A stretch of 64,000 nucleotides of DNA from Daucus carota subsp. sativus (GCF_001625215.2 NC_030387.2:38959606-39023605); one strand, 5' to 3'. Positions 23,003 to 36,067 are shown, counted from the stretch's first letter. Notes: a model not told the origin generated them from the letters alone. Numbers and translations are program-made.

Positions 23003-25717
23003 ATGATCATAACCAGAACATTTGCCTCCACCACAATCCCTCCAAAAATTCTCAACCCACCTCCACCACTTCCAGATCAACTCACGAGGCGTCACATACT
23101 CACCTCTCTCACCATCTCAGTCACCCCATTCTTCACTCCCCCTCAACCCCACTTATCAACTCCTCCTTCTCATGCTCGTGGTCTCTTCCAAATGCCCCCG
23201 CCTCGCCTCACCAATAGGTATAAGTCCCGACTGAATCGAAAAAATTAGCGAATATTTTAATATTTATTAAAACACCTCGTTCTTGAAAATTAGAATAAAT
23301 TTTAGTTCTTAAATAATCAATGAAAATGATATTATTAGATTTTTGTTTCTGGGGTCATTTTAAATTCTGGTTCCGTCGTTGCTAATTACTGTATGTATAT
23401 ATTATTGTTACTGTTTATTTGTGCGTTTTGTTAATTTTGGTGTGGTTAATGTAGGTACTTTTTGGTTAGAGCTGGGGAATCTGAGTTTGAGAGTGTGGGG
23501 ATAATTAATACTAATCCTGTTGCGAAGACATCCATGGATAATGGGTTATCTGAGATTGGTAAAAAACAGACTATAAGGGCTGCCTTGGCTTTGAGGGAAA
23601 TGGGGGCTTGCGATAGGAGTTGTTGGATTTGGCCTTCGATTACTCAGAGGGCTTATCAGGCTGCTGAGGTTATTGCTGCTGTTAATAAGATTAATCGAAG
23701 GTACATTGCATACACACCATAATCATGTTACCTATATTAGACCCAAATCGAGAAATTGCTGAATTTACCCTAGGAGCATGCTCCATTTGTCATTGAGCAC
23801 TGACTTGCACTGAGTTTGCATTTATTCTTTTGCAATGGAACCATATTTGGGTTTTTACATATGTGTGTCGGTTTAATTGTTTGTTGGCCAAAGAATGGAA
23901 AGAATGAGCTTTGGTTGATTTTTAATCTTTGCTCATGATTGAACACAGTAATATAGTTCCAGAATACAGCTTCTTGGATGCTCGTGGCTTAGGAGCGTAT
24001 GAGGGAAAGAATTTGGAATCTATTTCTGAAGTAAGTTTCATGATTTTGTTCATGGAAATACGAAGATGTGCAATTTAGCATAACATCATGTACATGGTTA
24101 TTTATTCCAGGTGATTATGTGCTTCTTGATATCTTTCGAAATAAGCCTGTAATTTCTAATAGACGTATTGGTTGTGCGTCTGTATCCCTTAAATTGCTTA
24201 GTATTTATAATCTGAATCCACAAAACCAAGAAAAGGATAGAAAGTGGAAGAAAATATGCAAAAACAACAATTATATTGACAATAGTTGTACTCAAACATA
24301 ACTAAAGTTTTAACAAATGAAATAAAATATTAAACTCTTCAATAAAATATTCACTTTCAACCAGGTAATATACATTACATTCATTAGTAAAGAAATGAAA
24401 ATGAGACTTCTAGTTGAACTGACCATTCATTTCATTTTTATGGATATTTTCCCCCATCATTACATTGGTACATGAAAGTTATTTTTTAAACTCAAATCAC
24501 AATTTCTTTTACTACATACATACACAAACACACATTGTATTAAATTAAAGCTTAACTTATTAGGATAACGGAGGAGATTAAAACAATAAGAAAAGGTGGC
24601 CTTAAAGACGATACTCGAGCTTAAAGATTTATCTATATTAATATCATGTATTTATTTTATAAGATAAGATTGATAAATAAATAATCTACTATAATTAAAA
24701 TAACCAAATTCAAACAATATTGGATTTGCCTTATTGATTTATTTTTATCTATACCAATTTAATAATTTTTAGGCAACCAATATGGGATATCTTTTAGGCT
24801 ATACTAAAAAACTAGCTATCACACTCAATTCACTTCATAGTTAAGGTGCTTGTCTTTATCTTTTGCGTGTCTTCAGATTGTTTTCTGTTGTTATCATTTT
24901 GGATGTGGCGAATATGCTTCATATATTGGTCCCTTTAAAAAAAAATATATAAGAACTTGGAATCATGCACATGCTCATTTCAATTTCACGATTTTCAGAG
25001 AAAGATGGATATAGTTTAATCTGTAGGCTGCATTGCTAAAGCACAATCTGAGTTCTGCAATGTTTTTGTGATACAAAGCTATTAGAATTTTTTTTCAGAA
25101 CCCAAGCATATTTGTCAGATTATATATGTTTGCTAATATCTTTGTACTATAGATCATGATGCAATCCTTGAAGTCGAAGTTTACTTCTTTGTGATTGTTT
25201 CTGGAATCAATTTCTCAGTTTTGATGGGATTTTAATTATTTGGATGATTTGCTTCTCCTAGAAATTGTTCAGATGAATGAATAATCTTGCAAACTTGAAC
25301 ATTCGCAGATTTACGCTTCAGACAACCTCTCCCCAAATATCAAGCCGCCTCCCACTAATGACGGTACACCAAATGAGAGTGTTGCAGATGTGTTTGTCCG
25401 TGTAACACAACTCATGTCAATTCTTGAAACTCAGTACTCAGAGGACACCGTAATCATTGTTTCACCTGATTCTGACAACTTAACAATTTTACAAGCAGGC
25501 TTAGTCGGGCTTGACCTTCGAAGGTGAATCCGTACTGATATGAATTTTAGATAGAAGTTTATAATTTGCCTAAAATAATAAATCTTGATATTGCAGGCAT
25601 AAGGAACTCTATTTCAGCCCCGGTGAAGTTAGGTTCGTTGATACAAGTAGCATCCCGACTTATAAACAACCTGCATCTGCCGTGTACAAGTGCTTAAACC
25701 CACCAAGTTGTACTTAA
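23003..25717 (+). CDS. Histidine-phosphatase-fold (phosphoglycerate mutase-like) protein, probably plastid, catalytic His absent
   Basis: Five exons: 23003-23217, 23455-23700, 23949-24030, 25309-25523, 25597-25717; 292 residues, all junctions in phase. The N-terminal about 70 residues are rich in Ser, Thr, Pro and Arg with few acids, like a chloroplast transit peptide, and include RRHILTSLTISV, which could belong to a lumen-type bipartite signal. The core starts at YFLVRAGESEFES (73-85), the position of the family's RHGE motif, where the phospho-accepting His is Ala78. The second catalytic His, normally in a V-S-H-G context, appears as Pro234 in IIVSPDSDN. The rest (NGLSEIGKKQ, ITQRAYQAAEVIA, FLDARGLGAYEG) follows the histidine phosphatase layout. 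Both catalytic residues are replaced, so it is likely a pseudoenzyme. As far as I recall, plant relatives annotated as phosphoglycerate mutase family share the RAGE form. The role is unknown. Confidence 0.85.
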
Positions 25718-26568
25718 AAATTCTCCCGTGGTAACAATCCCCATTTACCAAGCATAATGCCCTCAACATTCATCGCGTATAGCAGATAGATGTAATTGTT
25801 ACGCCATGTACAGTTTTATACCGATCATCGAGTTATGTTTCTGTTCTTATAGGTTACAAACAACATAAATTGCCAGGGTTCTTCTTTCCCTTCTTTTACC
25901 ATGCTGCTTGTTGTGGACTTGTGGTACGCAAGCTTTCCCATGCTCTTTTAATCTGTGTACAGTGGTCTCATGACTTCATCCTTAGTTTTGCACTTACCTA
26001 ACAGTCCTCTCACACCAACCTAAACACTACTTTAAAAAATACAACACAATCACTTATTAACTCTGCAACTTAGACTAGCTTGTCACTTTACAATTTTGAC
26101 GAATAAATAAATTAATATGTGATTGTTTTTTTTCTTTTGAAGGCAATTAATATGTGATGGCAGAAATCGAAAATCAGAACTAATCGGTTGAAATATTTAT
26201 TAATGATTTATTTGGGACTTATTAGAGATTTTTATGAATAATTGGGAATTTTTAGTTAAATCAAAATATAATCAATAAATTGATAAAATATATTTTAAAA
26301 ATTAATCCGGAATTTTTAAAGATCGACATTTTATAACTCAAAGATAAAGATATAAAATGAGTTTTTTGACAATGCATGCTCTTACAAATTAGTATCTATC
26401 CTAATACCCCAAAGACAGACGTTTAAGCGAGAAAACAATTAACTTGATATTCATTCATCAGGATAGCGGTGAGTTGTGCAACCAGACAAAATTATACAGA
26501 TGACCCAATTGAAACGATCCACGGCCAAGATTGCTTGACCCACCCGAATTCTTTCTTCTGTGTATATA
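25718..26568. other. Intergenic after the phosphatase-like gene
   Basis: The first about 150 bp are probably 3' UTR. 26165-26330 has AATCGG-type repeat sequence related to the hAT-like copies elsewhere. No gene was seen. Confidence 0.4.
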
Positions 26569-27281
26569 CTAGGGCTGCACATGGGCTGGGTTGGGTCGGT
26601 TTCGGCCATTCAAGCGACCCAACCCATTTAATACGGGTTACAAAAATTTAACCCATTAATCATAAAAGGAATTTGAAACCCAACCCTATTAATTGTATGA
26701 CGGGTTGGGTTGGTTAGGGTAGGGTTGCTCGGGTTGAAAATTTTGCAAGATAAGCATAATCCAAAATATGTTTTACACCATTTTGTTGTGTACAATTAGC
26801 AATAACATAGGACACTGCACCGATACAAAATATTAGGTGCTTTTAGAGTGTAGATATTCTCTCCATACTAAGGTGGACAGCTGAATCTTAATACAGTAAT
26901 AACTATTAAAAATAATGCTTCCGCCATGATTTATAATCATAAGAACTAGCAATGTGAGTCGTTTGATTTGAACTACAAAGCTTTATTTCTAATTGTTTCT
27001 GCACATTGCACTATACTCACTGCACATTCTATCATCAAATAAGTAAATATAGTTCCGTGAGCAACCAAAAATATTCTATCAAAGTGTTAAAGATATTTTT
27101 TGGCCGGGTTGGGTTGGTTTAAGGTTTTTAAAAGTTATATTTCGACCCAACCCATTATAAACGGCTCAACCAAAAATCAACCCAATTAACCCACGGTTTG
27201 AAATGGGTCGGGTTAGTCGGCCTAGTTCAAGGTTGGGTTGGGTTGGTTTGAACGGGTTGGACAACCCATGAGCAGCCCTAG
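26569..27281. mobile_element. TIR element rich in GGTTGGG words
   Basis: The ends are inverted repeats CTAGGGCTGCACATGGG and (minus strand) CTAGGGCTGCTCATGGG, flanked on both sides by TATATA (26563-26568 and 27282-27287). Both subterminal regions carry many copies of GGGTTGGGTT or its complement, so the element could fold back on itself over its outer 150 bp or so. Length is 713 bp and it is non-coding. The superfamily is uncertain: the ends resemble hAT-like MITEs, but the flanking repeat is only 6 bp and of low complexity. Confidence 0.6.
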
Positions 27282-27422
27282 TATATACATACATAAAAGA
27301 TTATTATCCGGCGGGCGATTCTATCCATAAACCAAACCACCCTCACCGCATACATCTACACACACATATATCTCTCTGTGTGTTTCTTGAAAATCTTGAA
27401 ATTTAGGCAATACAAGTGACAT

Positions 27423-27783
27423 ATGCAAATGGGTGTGGCCAACGCTTGGGCCACTGGCCACTCTGTTCCAGTGCCACATATAAGGCCTCCTCAATCCTGT
27501 TTGAATTCCCACAAGTTTTTGAGCTTGAGGAAGCTTAATTACTTGTTGGGCTGGAGCTGTTCGAGTGTTCCAAGAAACCCAAGTTGGGGAATTGGGAGCA
27601 GAGTGGTGAAGCAGCAGGTTTTTAATTGTCGTTGCAGTGGCGATGGTAATGGTGGTGTTGGTGATAGGAATGTTTCTACTTCGAATGTTTGTAAAGATGG
27701 GTCTTGTTTGGATTGGGATTGGAATAGGTGGAATCGCCATTTTTCGGAAATTGAACAAGCTGAGAGCTTTTCTTCTGTTCTTA

Positions 27784-27822
<39 letters not shown>

Positions 27823-30800
27823 CCTCCCTCCCTCCCTCCCTCCCTCTCTCTCCCTTCCCTCCCTCCCTCCCTCTCTCTCTCTCTCCCCCCTTCCCTCCCC
27901 CCCTCTCTCTCCCCCTCTCTCCACTCTATTAGGTGATATTCATTTCTGTGCACATGGTTTCTTTATTTTTTCCATAATTCTGTGTGTATCAACTTGATAA
28001 AAAGATTAGATTTTTAAGGTGATAGGGTTTATGTTAGGTAGGTATTACCTCATGATTTCCTTTGTATAACAGCTATTTAACTGAAAGTAAACTGTAGAGT
28101 GCTGCTATCGTAATGACATCTTTATTTAGGCTGGGGCAGTTGAGTACCAAGGGTAGCATACTAACTTTTATTTGGCCCTTTGTTGCCACAATTTGTACCA
28201 AATGCGAATGAGGTCTTCTCGTACGAGGCTTATTCTGAAATGATAGATTAAATATTGGAATGAGCTTTTCCTGGTGCTAGAACTTGAATATTGATACTCT
28301 TTAACCTTGTTGAAATTGCCATATTCTTTAGCATTATGTTCTCAGTTAATCTCTACCAGACTTCAAAATTTGTATAAAGTTTAAATTAAACCTAGTGTGA
28401 TGAGTACTGAGTTGGTTCGAATATAACTCAGCTTACGAGCTTGGACAAATTTGAATCAAGTGAAACCCATATCATAAGGATATGCATCTTATCTTTTACT
28501 GCAAAGATATACGTTTTATTTGAATATCCATGTTAAAAAACCTAGTATACTGACTGAATCATTTAGTATTGAAGATACTTTTTGCTGGCCACCTGTGTTA
28601 ATTTAAAATATCAGTGAAATGCCTAATGATATATCTTCCTGATAAATGTTTCGAAGTCACAGGATGGGGGGACACGCTATGATATACATATACTTTATTT
28701 AGATTTGGTCAAGTAGGATGTTGTTGCCATTTAGTTCACAGCTAAGATCCTTCCCTGCCATTATGAGTACTGCAGAACTGAGAAGTTCCTTGTAATTCTG
28801 CTCACACTTTTTGAGTCGGATTTTTTTTTCATGAGAAGACTATACTTGCGGCCTCATTATTCTCACCGAATGCCAACTTAATATGTTTTTCAGTTTCAAC
28901 TAGAAGATGCAATTGAGAAAGAGGACTTCCAGGAAGCTGCAAAGTTGAAAATAGCCATAAAAGAAGCGACATCAAAGGACAGTATTGCTGAAATTATGTC
29001 CGAGTTGAAGGTTATTGGGATATTTGGATGTACAGTGGCACTAACTAGTTTGAAGAATCAATGTGTTTCCATCTTTCTCACCATATCTGATGTTTTTGTT
29101 TTTGCAGAATGCAATAGACGAGGAGCGTTATCATGAAGCTTCGAGGTTGTGCAGAAGTACAGGAAGTGGGCTGGTAACTCTTAGCTCCAATAGTTTTAGT
29201 GCCTTTATTTATTGTAATTTATCTCCTTGGGTGAGAAATAAATTCTTGATCCTTGTGTCTTTATGTGGGTACTCTTACTTTACTTATGTTCTTTGCTTTA
29301 CTATTAGGAGCTGTAATTTAGTAACAGGTATCTTGTTTATTAGTTCATTTATTTATACTTCCATAATTAGGGAACTACAGTCTCTGTAGATAGCACACTA
29401 GATATCGGTCTCTAACTATGAGCTCGTAAGATGTCAAAAATGGCTAGGTAAGGGACACTGTTTTACTTAAGACGAAAATTGTGACGGTCTGTTTCTAGTT
29501 AGTTTTAGATGCACTGTTTTCAAGTAGGTGTTAAAATGGAAAGATCTGATTATGGTATAATTTTTTTGGTGATAAAGCAAAACATAGAGCTGCAAAAAAG
29601 TAAAACATGGAAGACAAATAATTGTCCCCTAAAAATCTAGTGAAACATGTTGAAGTTGTTTAGTATGTCCAGATAAAAACATTTCATTAGTAAACTGGAG
29701 GAAAGTGAACCTATTTGTTAATGAATATAAATGCCAAGCATACAATTTAACTTTCTCACGTTTTGTTTGCCGAAGGCCATGTAGTGAATCTTTTTCTTTT
29801 TTATTTGATTACAAAATACATCTCCTTTGTTTTGCAGGTTGGTTGGTGGGTCGGCTATTCAAAAGATTCTGATGATCCGTTTGGTAAACTAATACACATA
29901 ACTCCTGGTGTGGGAAGATTTGTTGGTAAAACTTTCAGTCCAAGGTAGTACAAGGATCTGAATATGTTTACTAGAAATTTCCACCTCTCAGTTACATATT
30001 ACATGCAAGGAACACTGGTGATCATTTTAATTCTTCTTTTGCAGACAGTTGGTAACTGCGTCTCCTGGAACTCCGCTGTTCGAGATCTTTGTGGTCAAAG
30101 ATGTTGAAGAGACATACACTATGCAGGTGTTGCTATCTTTGTGAACCTTTTCTCTGAAGGTCTCATGTAAATTTTTGTAGTCAATAAAGGTCTCGAGGTT
30201 TTGAAGACTTAGGTCTGGTATCTTATGTGAAAATTTTCTGTTGTAAGGTTGTTTTTCTAAAGCGAATTAAAGGAAGCACTACAAAGTCCACTAGATCACC
30301 CACTTCCAAATCCACAAAATTGCCTTCTGAAGATGATGAGGATACATCTGTAGTTGATGTTGAGGTAAACGAAGATAAACCAGAAAAGGGTAATGAGAAG
30401 AGTATGACTTTTGAGGGAGTAACCGAGGACGGTTTAAGAAGTGTGATAAATTTTTTGAAGGATAAAATTCCTGAACTGAAAGTAAAAGTGACTTATGTAG
30501 ATGAATCAGACGATGAAGTTATAGAAGACAGTGATTCCTTGAAGCAGATTATGGAAGAAAATGATGAAAATTCAGTGTTGGTTGAGAGTTCAGAAGATGA
30601 ATCTAGCAATTTGGATGACATTCAGCCTGACCAATTTTCTTTAGGAGGAGCTGGTAATGCAGTTGAAGATGAAAAAAATTTGGATATGATGAAGCTTTTT
30701 GTTGGGGGCATTCTACACAACAAAGAGGAATCTCCCTCTAAGGATGAGTATATGCGGGTACCAGGTGAAATAAAAGATATGGAAAGAGATTCTTTTCTGC

Positions 30801-33800
30801 TACATGTTCCTGTGGGAAAACTGGGTCGTAACGATAGTGCAAATTTTCTTCCAAACGAGGAGTTGGCAGCCATATCAGCTAAAGGCGCTTCTGATCTTAT
30901 GCCTCCTGATGTAGCGAAAGCATTCTTTGGCGCCAATAAAGTTTCTCCAAGGGTGAGGATTAGAACTGATACTTTAACATGCCATTTTCTGGTTTTTTAT
31001 GTTTCTCTTGCTAGTGCAATCTAGAAAGCCTCTTGCTTTGCATATAAATGTCTACAGTGAAGCAGCAATAGCCACTCTTTGCCTAATATCTGTTAGGGGT
31101 CGTTTGGTTCGCATAAGTGGTATGAGGTTGGAGTGAGGAATTGGGTTAAGGTGCTATGAGCTTGAGGTATCATTTCTGATATCATGTGTTTGGTTGAGTG
31201 CTGAAATCGATATATTCAATTTAAAAGAAAATTAAGTCATTAATCTTAATTAATTCAAAATATTAATAAAATTATTATTATAATAGGGTTTTGCATCATT
31301 GATTTGATTTTGTAGTAAACATTTAGATTTGATTGCTTAAATAGAGATACAAATATGAGAAATAAAGTTGATTTTCATACCCCTCTCTCATACCTTGGGG
31401 CTTGGGGGAGGGGGTGTCTGAGATATGGACTTCAAATTTCATTTTTTTTTTTACAACCAAAGACTAGGTATGGGTTTGGAATGGACGAAACCCATACCTG
31501 ATTCCAAAACACCCTGAACCAAACGCCCCTTAGTCCCTACGCATGTATAGTTAATGAGGCAAAATGCATGCATCATATAACACGTTCTTATATACTCGGG
31601 CTATGTGATGTCCTCTGAAAAAGTCAGGAAGTAGAATTATACTTTTTGATGATTTGTTTTCTATTTTTCTACCGGTCCGACTGTTTCCATTTGTTTCCAA
31701 ATCGTGTGTGTATTACAGTTATTAGAATACACTGAAGGTGATGACATATCATGACTTTTTGTTTTTGGCATGCATCATATAATATTTCTCATGTAATCTG
31801 GCTGTGTGATGCCCTCTGAAAAAGTCAGGAATTAGAATTGTACTTTTCGATGATTTTTTTTCCTATTTTTCTATTGGTCCGACTGTTACCATTTGTTTCT
31901 GAATCGTGTGTGTATTGTAGTTATTAAAATATACCGAAGGTGATGACATATCATGACTTTTTGTTTTTTGTTTCCTCATAGTTATACTGTGGACTTTCTT
32001 TAAGAAACCTTTTGTGATGATATAATGTCTGAATGTGCCTAAAGTGCCTTTTTGGAGTGGCACTTGATATAGAAGGAATGTAATAAAATGCCATTGAACA
32101 ACCAATTTTTAATGTAAACAAGTCGATCTTGAACCTTTATGTCAGCATTAAGAAAAATGCTAAGCCAAAAATTAAACCAATTTTCAATTCACACTGCAAC
32201 TGAATAAAATCTGTTTATTTCCATTTTTCTTAGAAATAAAATTTCAGCCCTCCTTGAATACTTTTGATTGCGAAATTAAGTGTAGCTCTGTTATAGGTCT
32301 CTAGAGATGTCCGGGAAATTGTAAAGCTTGCCGCTAGCCAGGCACAGAAGAAAGAAAAGTTATCCGAGTACACAAGTTTTAGTCGTATAAACACTTCGAA
32401 TGGTGATTTAGATCCATTTGAAGGTAAGTTTCTTTCTCTATCCTGTTTCTAATCTTCTTTCTGCCACGTTTACTCTGGTTGTTATAGGACTTTTACCTAT
32501 TCAAATGACTTTTTTGAAGGTCTATATGTCGGTGCCTTTGGTCCTTATGGCACAGAGGTGGTTCAGCTGAGGCGTAAATATGGGAACTGGAACAGTACGA
32601 GTGACAGTGAAGAATCCTCTAACATAGATTTTTTTGAGTATGTTGAGGCAGTGAAGCTTACTGGGGACTTGAATGTTCCTGGTGGCCAGGTCTGTAGCTC
32701 CATTTCTTTCTCAATTTTTTTAAAATCTTGAACAGAACATATGTTATATGTAACAGCGTCTGTATCTAAATACTGATACATCTTTGAGGTTTTTCAGGTG
32801 ACATTTCGTGTTAAAGTCGGGCAAGGGAATCGCCTATCTAATCGAGGGATGTATCCAGATGAATTGGGAGTGGTAATTATACTTGAGATTCTCTCTCTAT
32901 TTCTCTCTCTGTAGTAAACTTATTGTGTTGTGCTGGTAAACGAGACACTTATTGTGTTGTGCTGGTAAACGAGAGTACGAGACACTTTTGACTTGTATCA
33001 TAGGTCTTTCTCTCCTTTTCTTCACCAAGACAATGTTCACTTTGGGTGCCAGTAAGACATTATGACATGCACCTTACATCTAGGGAAGTGCCTTTAAGGT
33101 TTTATGCAACAATAATGCATAATAATAAATAAAATGAAAAAATTGATGTTGATGTTTTTAAGCGGCAGTTAATAGTACAGTCTGATGTAGTTCTCCAAAA
33201 GTCTTTTATTTGAAGTAGAGCATTCTGGAAAATATAGGCATGCAATAATTGCCATATTACCACTGTATTTTTTGATTTTTTGTTTCAAATTTTTCCCGAA
33301 GGATGATTGAATGAGTATAATGGCACGTCAATGTACATATGATATTAACTTTGAGAACAATGTACCGTTTTTCTGTACTGTAACTTAAGAATTGTACTTT
33401 TGTGAAATAGAACTTGTTTTGAATAAGTAATTTGTAAAATGACGAGAGTACCCACCAATAGATGGTCTCTCATTAAGCACATTCTATTCTGGTTTCAAAT
33501 TGGAACTTCTGTTTTACCAGGTTGCAAGTTATAAGGGGCAAGGAAGAATAGCAGATTTTGGGTTTAAGAATCCAAAGTGGGTTGAGGGTGAACTTCTTCA
33601 ACTTAATGGAAGGGTAAATTAACTGTTTGACATAATAATGACCGGTGCACTTATCTTAGTTCTGATTTGAAATCTGGTTCGTAATTTACACGAGTTCTGA
33701 TTGTGACTTTATGTAGGGAATGGGGCCATATGTCAAAGGTGCAGATCTCGGTTTCCTTTATGTTGTACCTGAGCAGAGTTTTCTGGTACTCTTTAATCGT

Positions 33801-33818
33801 CTTAAACTGCCAGAGTGA
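27423..33818 (+). CDS. EXECUTER-family protein, chloroplast (singlet-oxygen signalling)
   Basis: Eleven exons: 27423-27785, 28894-29010, 29108-29173, 29838-29944, 30045-30126, 30248-30952, 32297-32423, 32520-32689, 32798-32872, 33521-33613, 33717-33818; 668 residues, between Arabidopsis EX2 (about 652) and EX1 (about 684). EXECUTER proteins sit in thylakoid grana margins and relay singlet-oxygen stress to the nucleus. Residues 1 to about 80 look like a transit peptide. The UVR-like segment [19 protein letters not shown] starts at 122 and is followed by [22 protein letters not shown] and [16 protein letters not shown]. Exon 6 is an acidic linker. The C-terminal part ([20 protein letters not shown] to [13 protein letters not shown]) is the DUF3506/singlet-oxygen-sensor region; the Trp in [11 protein letters not shown] is near the position of the oxidised Trp reported for EX1. 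I cannot decide between EX1 and EX2. The first of two in-frame Met codons (27423, 27429) was taken as start. Confidence 0.93.
27787..27925. repeat. (TC)n / C-rich microsatellite at an exon 1 splice donor
   Basis: A (TC)n run begins inside the donor site of EXECUTER exon 1 (AAG|GTCTCTCTC) and grades into CCCT-type repeats to about 27925. Reading frames predicted through it on either strand are artefacts of the repeat. Confidence 0.95.
31096..31529. mobile_element. PIF/Harbinger (Tourist-like) MITE in EXECUTER intron 6
   Basis: The ends are GGGGTCGTTTGGTTC and GAACCAAACGCCCC (inverted), flanked on both sides by TTA (31093-31095 and 31530-31532), the target duplication of PIF/Harbinger elements. 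It is 434 bp and non-coding. It lies wholly inside intron 6. Confidence 0.75.
31566..31969. repeat. Tandem duplication of a 202-bp intron segment
   Basis: Two adjacent copies (31566-31767 and 31768-31969) both start GCATGCATCATATAA and end in TATCATGACTTTTTGTTTTT. They are highly similar, with scattered substitutions and small indels. They lie in EXECUTER intron 6 just after the MITE. Confidence 0.85.
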
Positions 33819-34490
33819 ACCACACTTTTCTTGGTCTAGTATACCTATATTCGCTCATACTTCTGGACCCAGTTTTACTTGTATTTTCTTCTGGTAGAGG
33901 CAAGTTTTCGCTACTATGTACCTACAAAAGAATTTTGCTTCTATTTTTCACGTCACCCCCTCTGTATTTTAAGCTTGCAACTCTTTAAAGCTAAATACTT
34001 AGATACTTCTGTAAGATTAGCTGCTTGCGGAATTAATAGTTCAGAATATTAACAGCTGTATTGATAGATTTCAATAAAGAGGAAATGTATGTGTAATTCA
34101 TAATTCTATTCCAGCTCCTTGTGCCAAGATCTCTGTCACTGGTTTTCATCAGAAACTGTTGTTGATACCAATACTTGTTACCTCCCGACAGGAGATCTAG
34201 ATTAGTATCGGTATTGAACTTTGTTAATAATAGCCGTTCTAACATTAATTTAAGGGCAAACCTGATCGGAAAATGCAACACAATGATTTATAGGCAGCCG
34301 GCCCAAAACATATGAATGATAGTAGCATATGTCCAGCAGAAAAGAGCTAGGCGTAAAAAACCCTAGAATGAAGTAATTTTCCACTGAAAGATACTGTAGC
34401 ACCCTTTATATATACATAAAAAATTTAGGATTAAGCTGTCTAGCACTTTTTTCCGCTTTTTTCCGCTGAACGTATGTTACTAACATACAT

Positions 34491-34742
34491 ATGACCCTGA
34501 TTTATACAGCGATACGCAAACCGTGTGGTTTGCTTGCTTTTGGGACCAACATATTGAGGTACAGTCCTGAGCTTGATTCCTTACTCATGATCTACAAATG
34601 GGAAAGAATGGGATACTTTGCTGTCCCTGGTTTATTCTTGTTTGTTTCATCAAGTGCTGTAATGGAAGAGCTGAAAGATTTGTTTAGGCAGAGGGAAAAG
34701 GAAAAGGTTGTGGAATCTATACCTTTTTCACTTTGGGAGTAA
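34491..34742 (+). CDS. Unrecognised 83-residue reading frame
   Basis: A frame of 83 residues with a hydrophobic stretch (GYFAVPGLFLFVSSSAVM) followed by a charged helix-like tail (EELKDLFRQREKEKVVES) ending SIPFSLWE. The composition is more protein-like than that of random frames in this AT-rich DNA. I do not recognise the family. An acceptor-like TTTATACAG lies just after its first ATG, so it could be the last exon or a fragment of a gene whose other exons I cannot find. It could also be chance. Confidence 0.22.
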   Translation: MTLIYTAIRKPCGLLAFGTNILRYSPELDSLLMIYKWERMGYFAVPGLFLFVSSSAVMEELKDLFRQREKEKVVESIPFSLWE

Positions 34743-36067
34743 AGCACTCCATTATGCTTAGTGATCATGCACTTGTTATTGACCTATTCTATTTATGCTC
34801 TACCTCCACTTTATAATAATTCTGGGTAATACTGGGGAGGTGGTCGATTTTAGTAGAAAACGAATCCTCATTTTGGTCCCGCAAATAATGTGGGCGATTT
34901 TAGTTGAAAAAAAATATCTTTCATCTAGTCTAGATATATTAATTATGAGTAGTGAATTAGTGATATTGTTTCAAATATTGTCCGAGAAATTTAATAGGGT
35001 GATTTATATGAGTCTCACTGTTAATCAAACGTTGACAACTAAAATTTGAAAATAATTATTAAATATCTTAATTTTCCTATTAATTTATTTTCTATGGACT
35101 ATATATATTTAAATATGGACTACATATATTTTATTCAAGAATGAATTAGAATATATAGAACTGGTTTTTTAGAGTACATAGAACTGCTCCTTGGTCCAAA
35201 ATTTGGGATGAAATACTTGCCATTGAGGCGGATTTCTCGATTAAAATAAAGAAGTGGAGTAGAATTTTGAGGTAAATTAATAACTATAAATTATTAAAGT
35301 GTTTGAAAAATAAGTAGAAATTAAAAAAAAAACTAAAATGTCCTACTTCCGACTTTCTCTTATCAAGAAATCATACTACAGGCCATGTACGTGTCGCGTA
35401 TGTGGAACATTAATAATTAAGAGTTGTTGTACCGAAGTATATAAAACAAATATATGGAAAACGATTGAATTTTTTGTACTCGGTGCTTCTACTTTTATAA
35501 AAAGAAGAAGAATGAAACTTAGCATTGTTGTTTACGTGCGTTCTTTTACGGTATTATTATACTACTGTTCTTTAGTCTATTATTCTTTAAAATTTCCAAA
35601 TGAGGACAAATTTCAGGTATTAATCTTATTTATCATAATTTGAAACATTATGATTCAAATATAAAATCATCTCAAATATCATTTATTAATGTTATATTGT
35701 GCAGTATTTTTTATATTAATTGAAAAAATTACATTGTGTAATATTAAGATTAAAAGATTAAAAGCAGAAAAAAGAGTAATATTTTGTTAAAATTAAAAGA
35801 ACAAAACGCTAAAACGCTAGATCATGTGATGTAGCGGGTTAAAAGAACGGAGCATTAACCCGGGACATCAATTATGTATTTTGTGATATTCATACTTTTT
35901 CACACAAATTTCCAAACATATGCGCTTTTTTTATTTGTGTTTTTTTTAAAGTTTGAATGACGATTGACGCGCTTCTTCAACTTAAACGTACGAACTCCAG
36001 AGAGAGGTAAAGTTTAAAACCTGCTCCTGCCAAACTCCTATTATTTTTTAATAGAGTACGATTTATC

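Noticed and set aside
27321-27953. 210-residue minus-strand reading frame rich in Arg, Glu and Gly
   Set aside because: It is a translation of the (TC)n microsatellite plus the antisense of EXECUTER exon 1.
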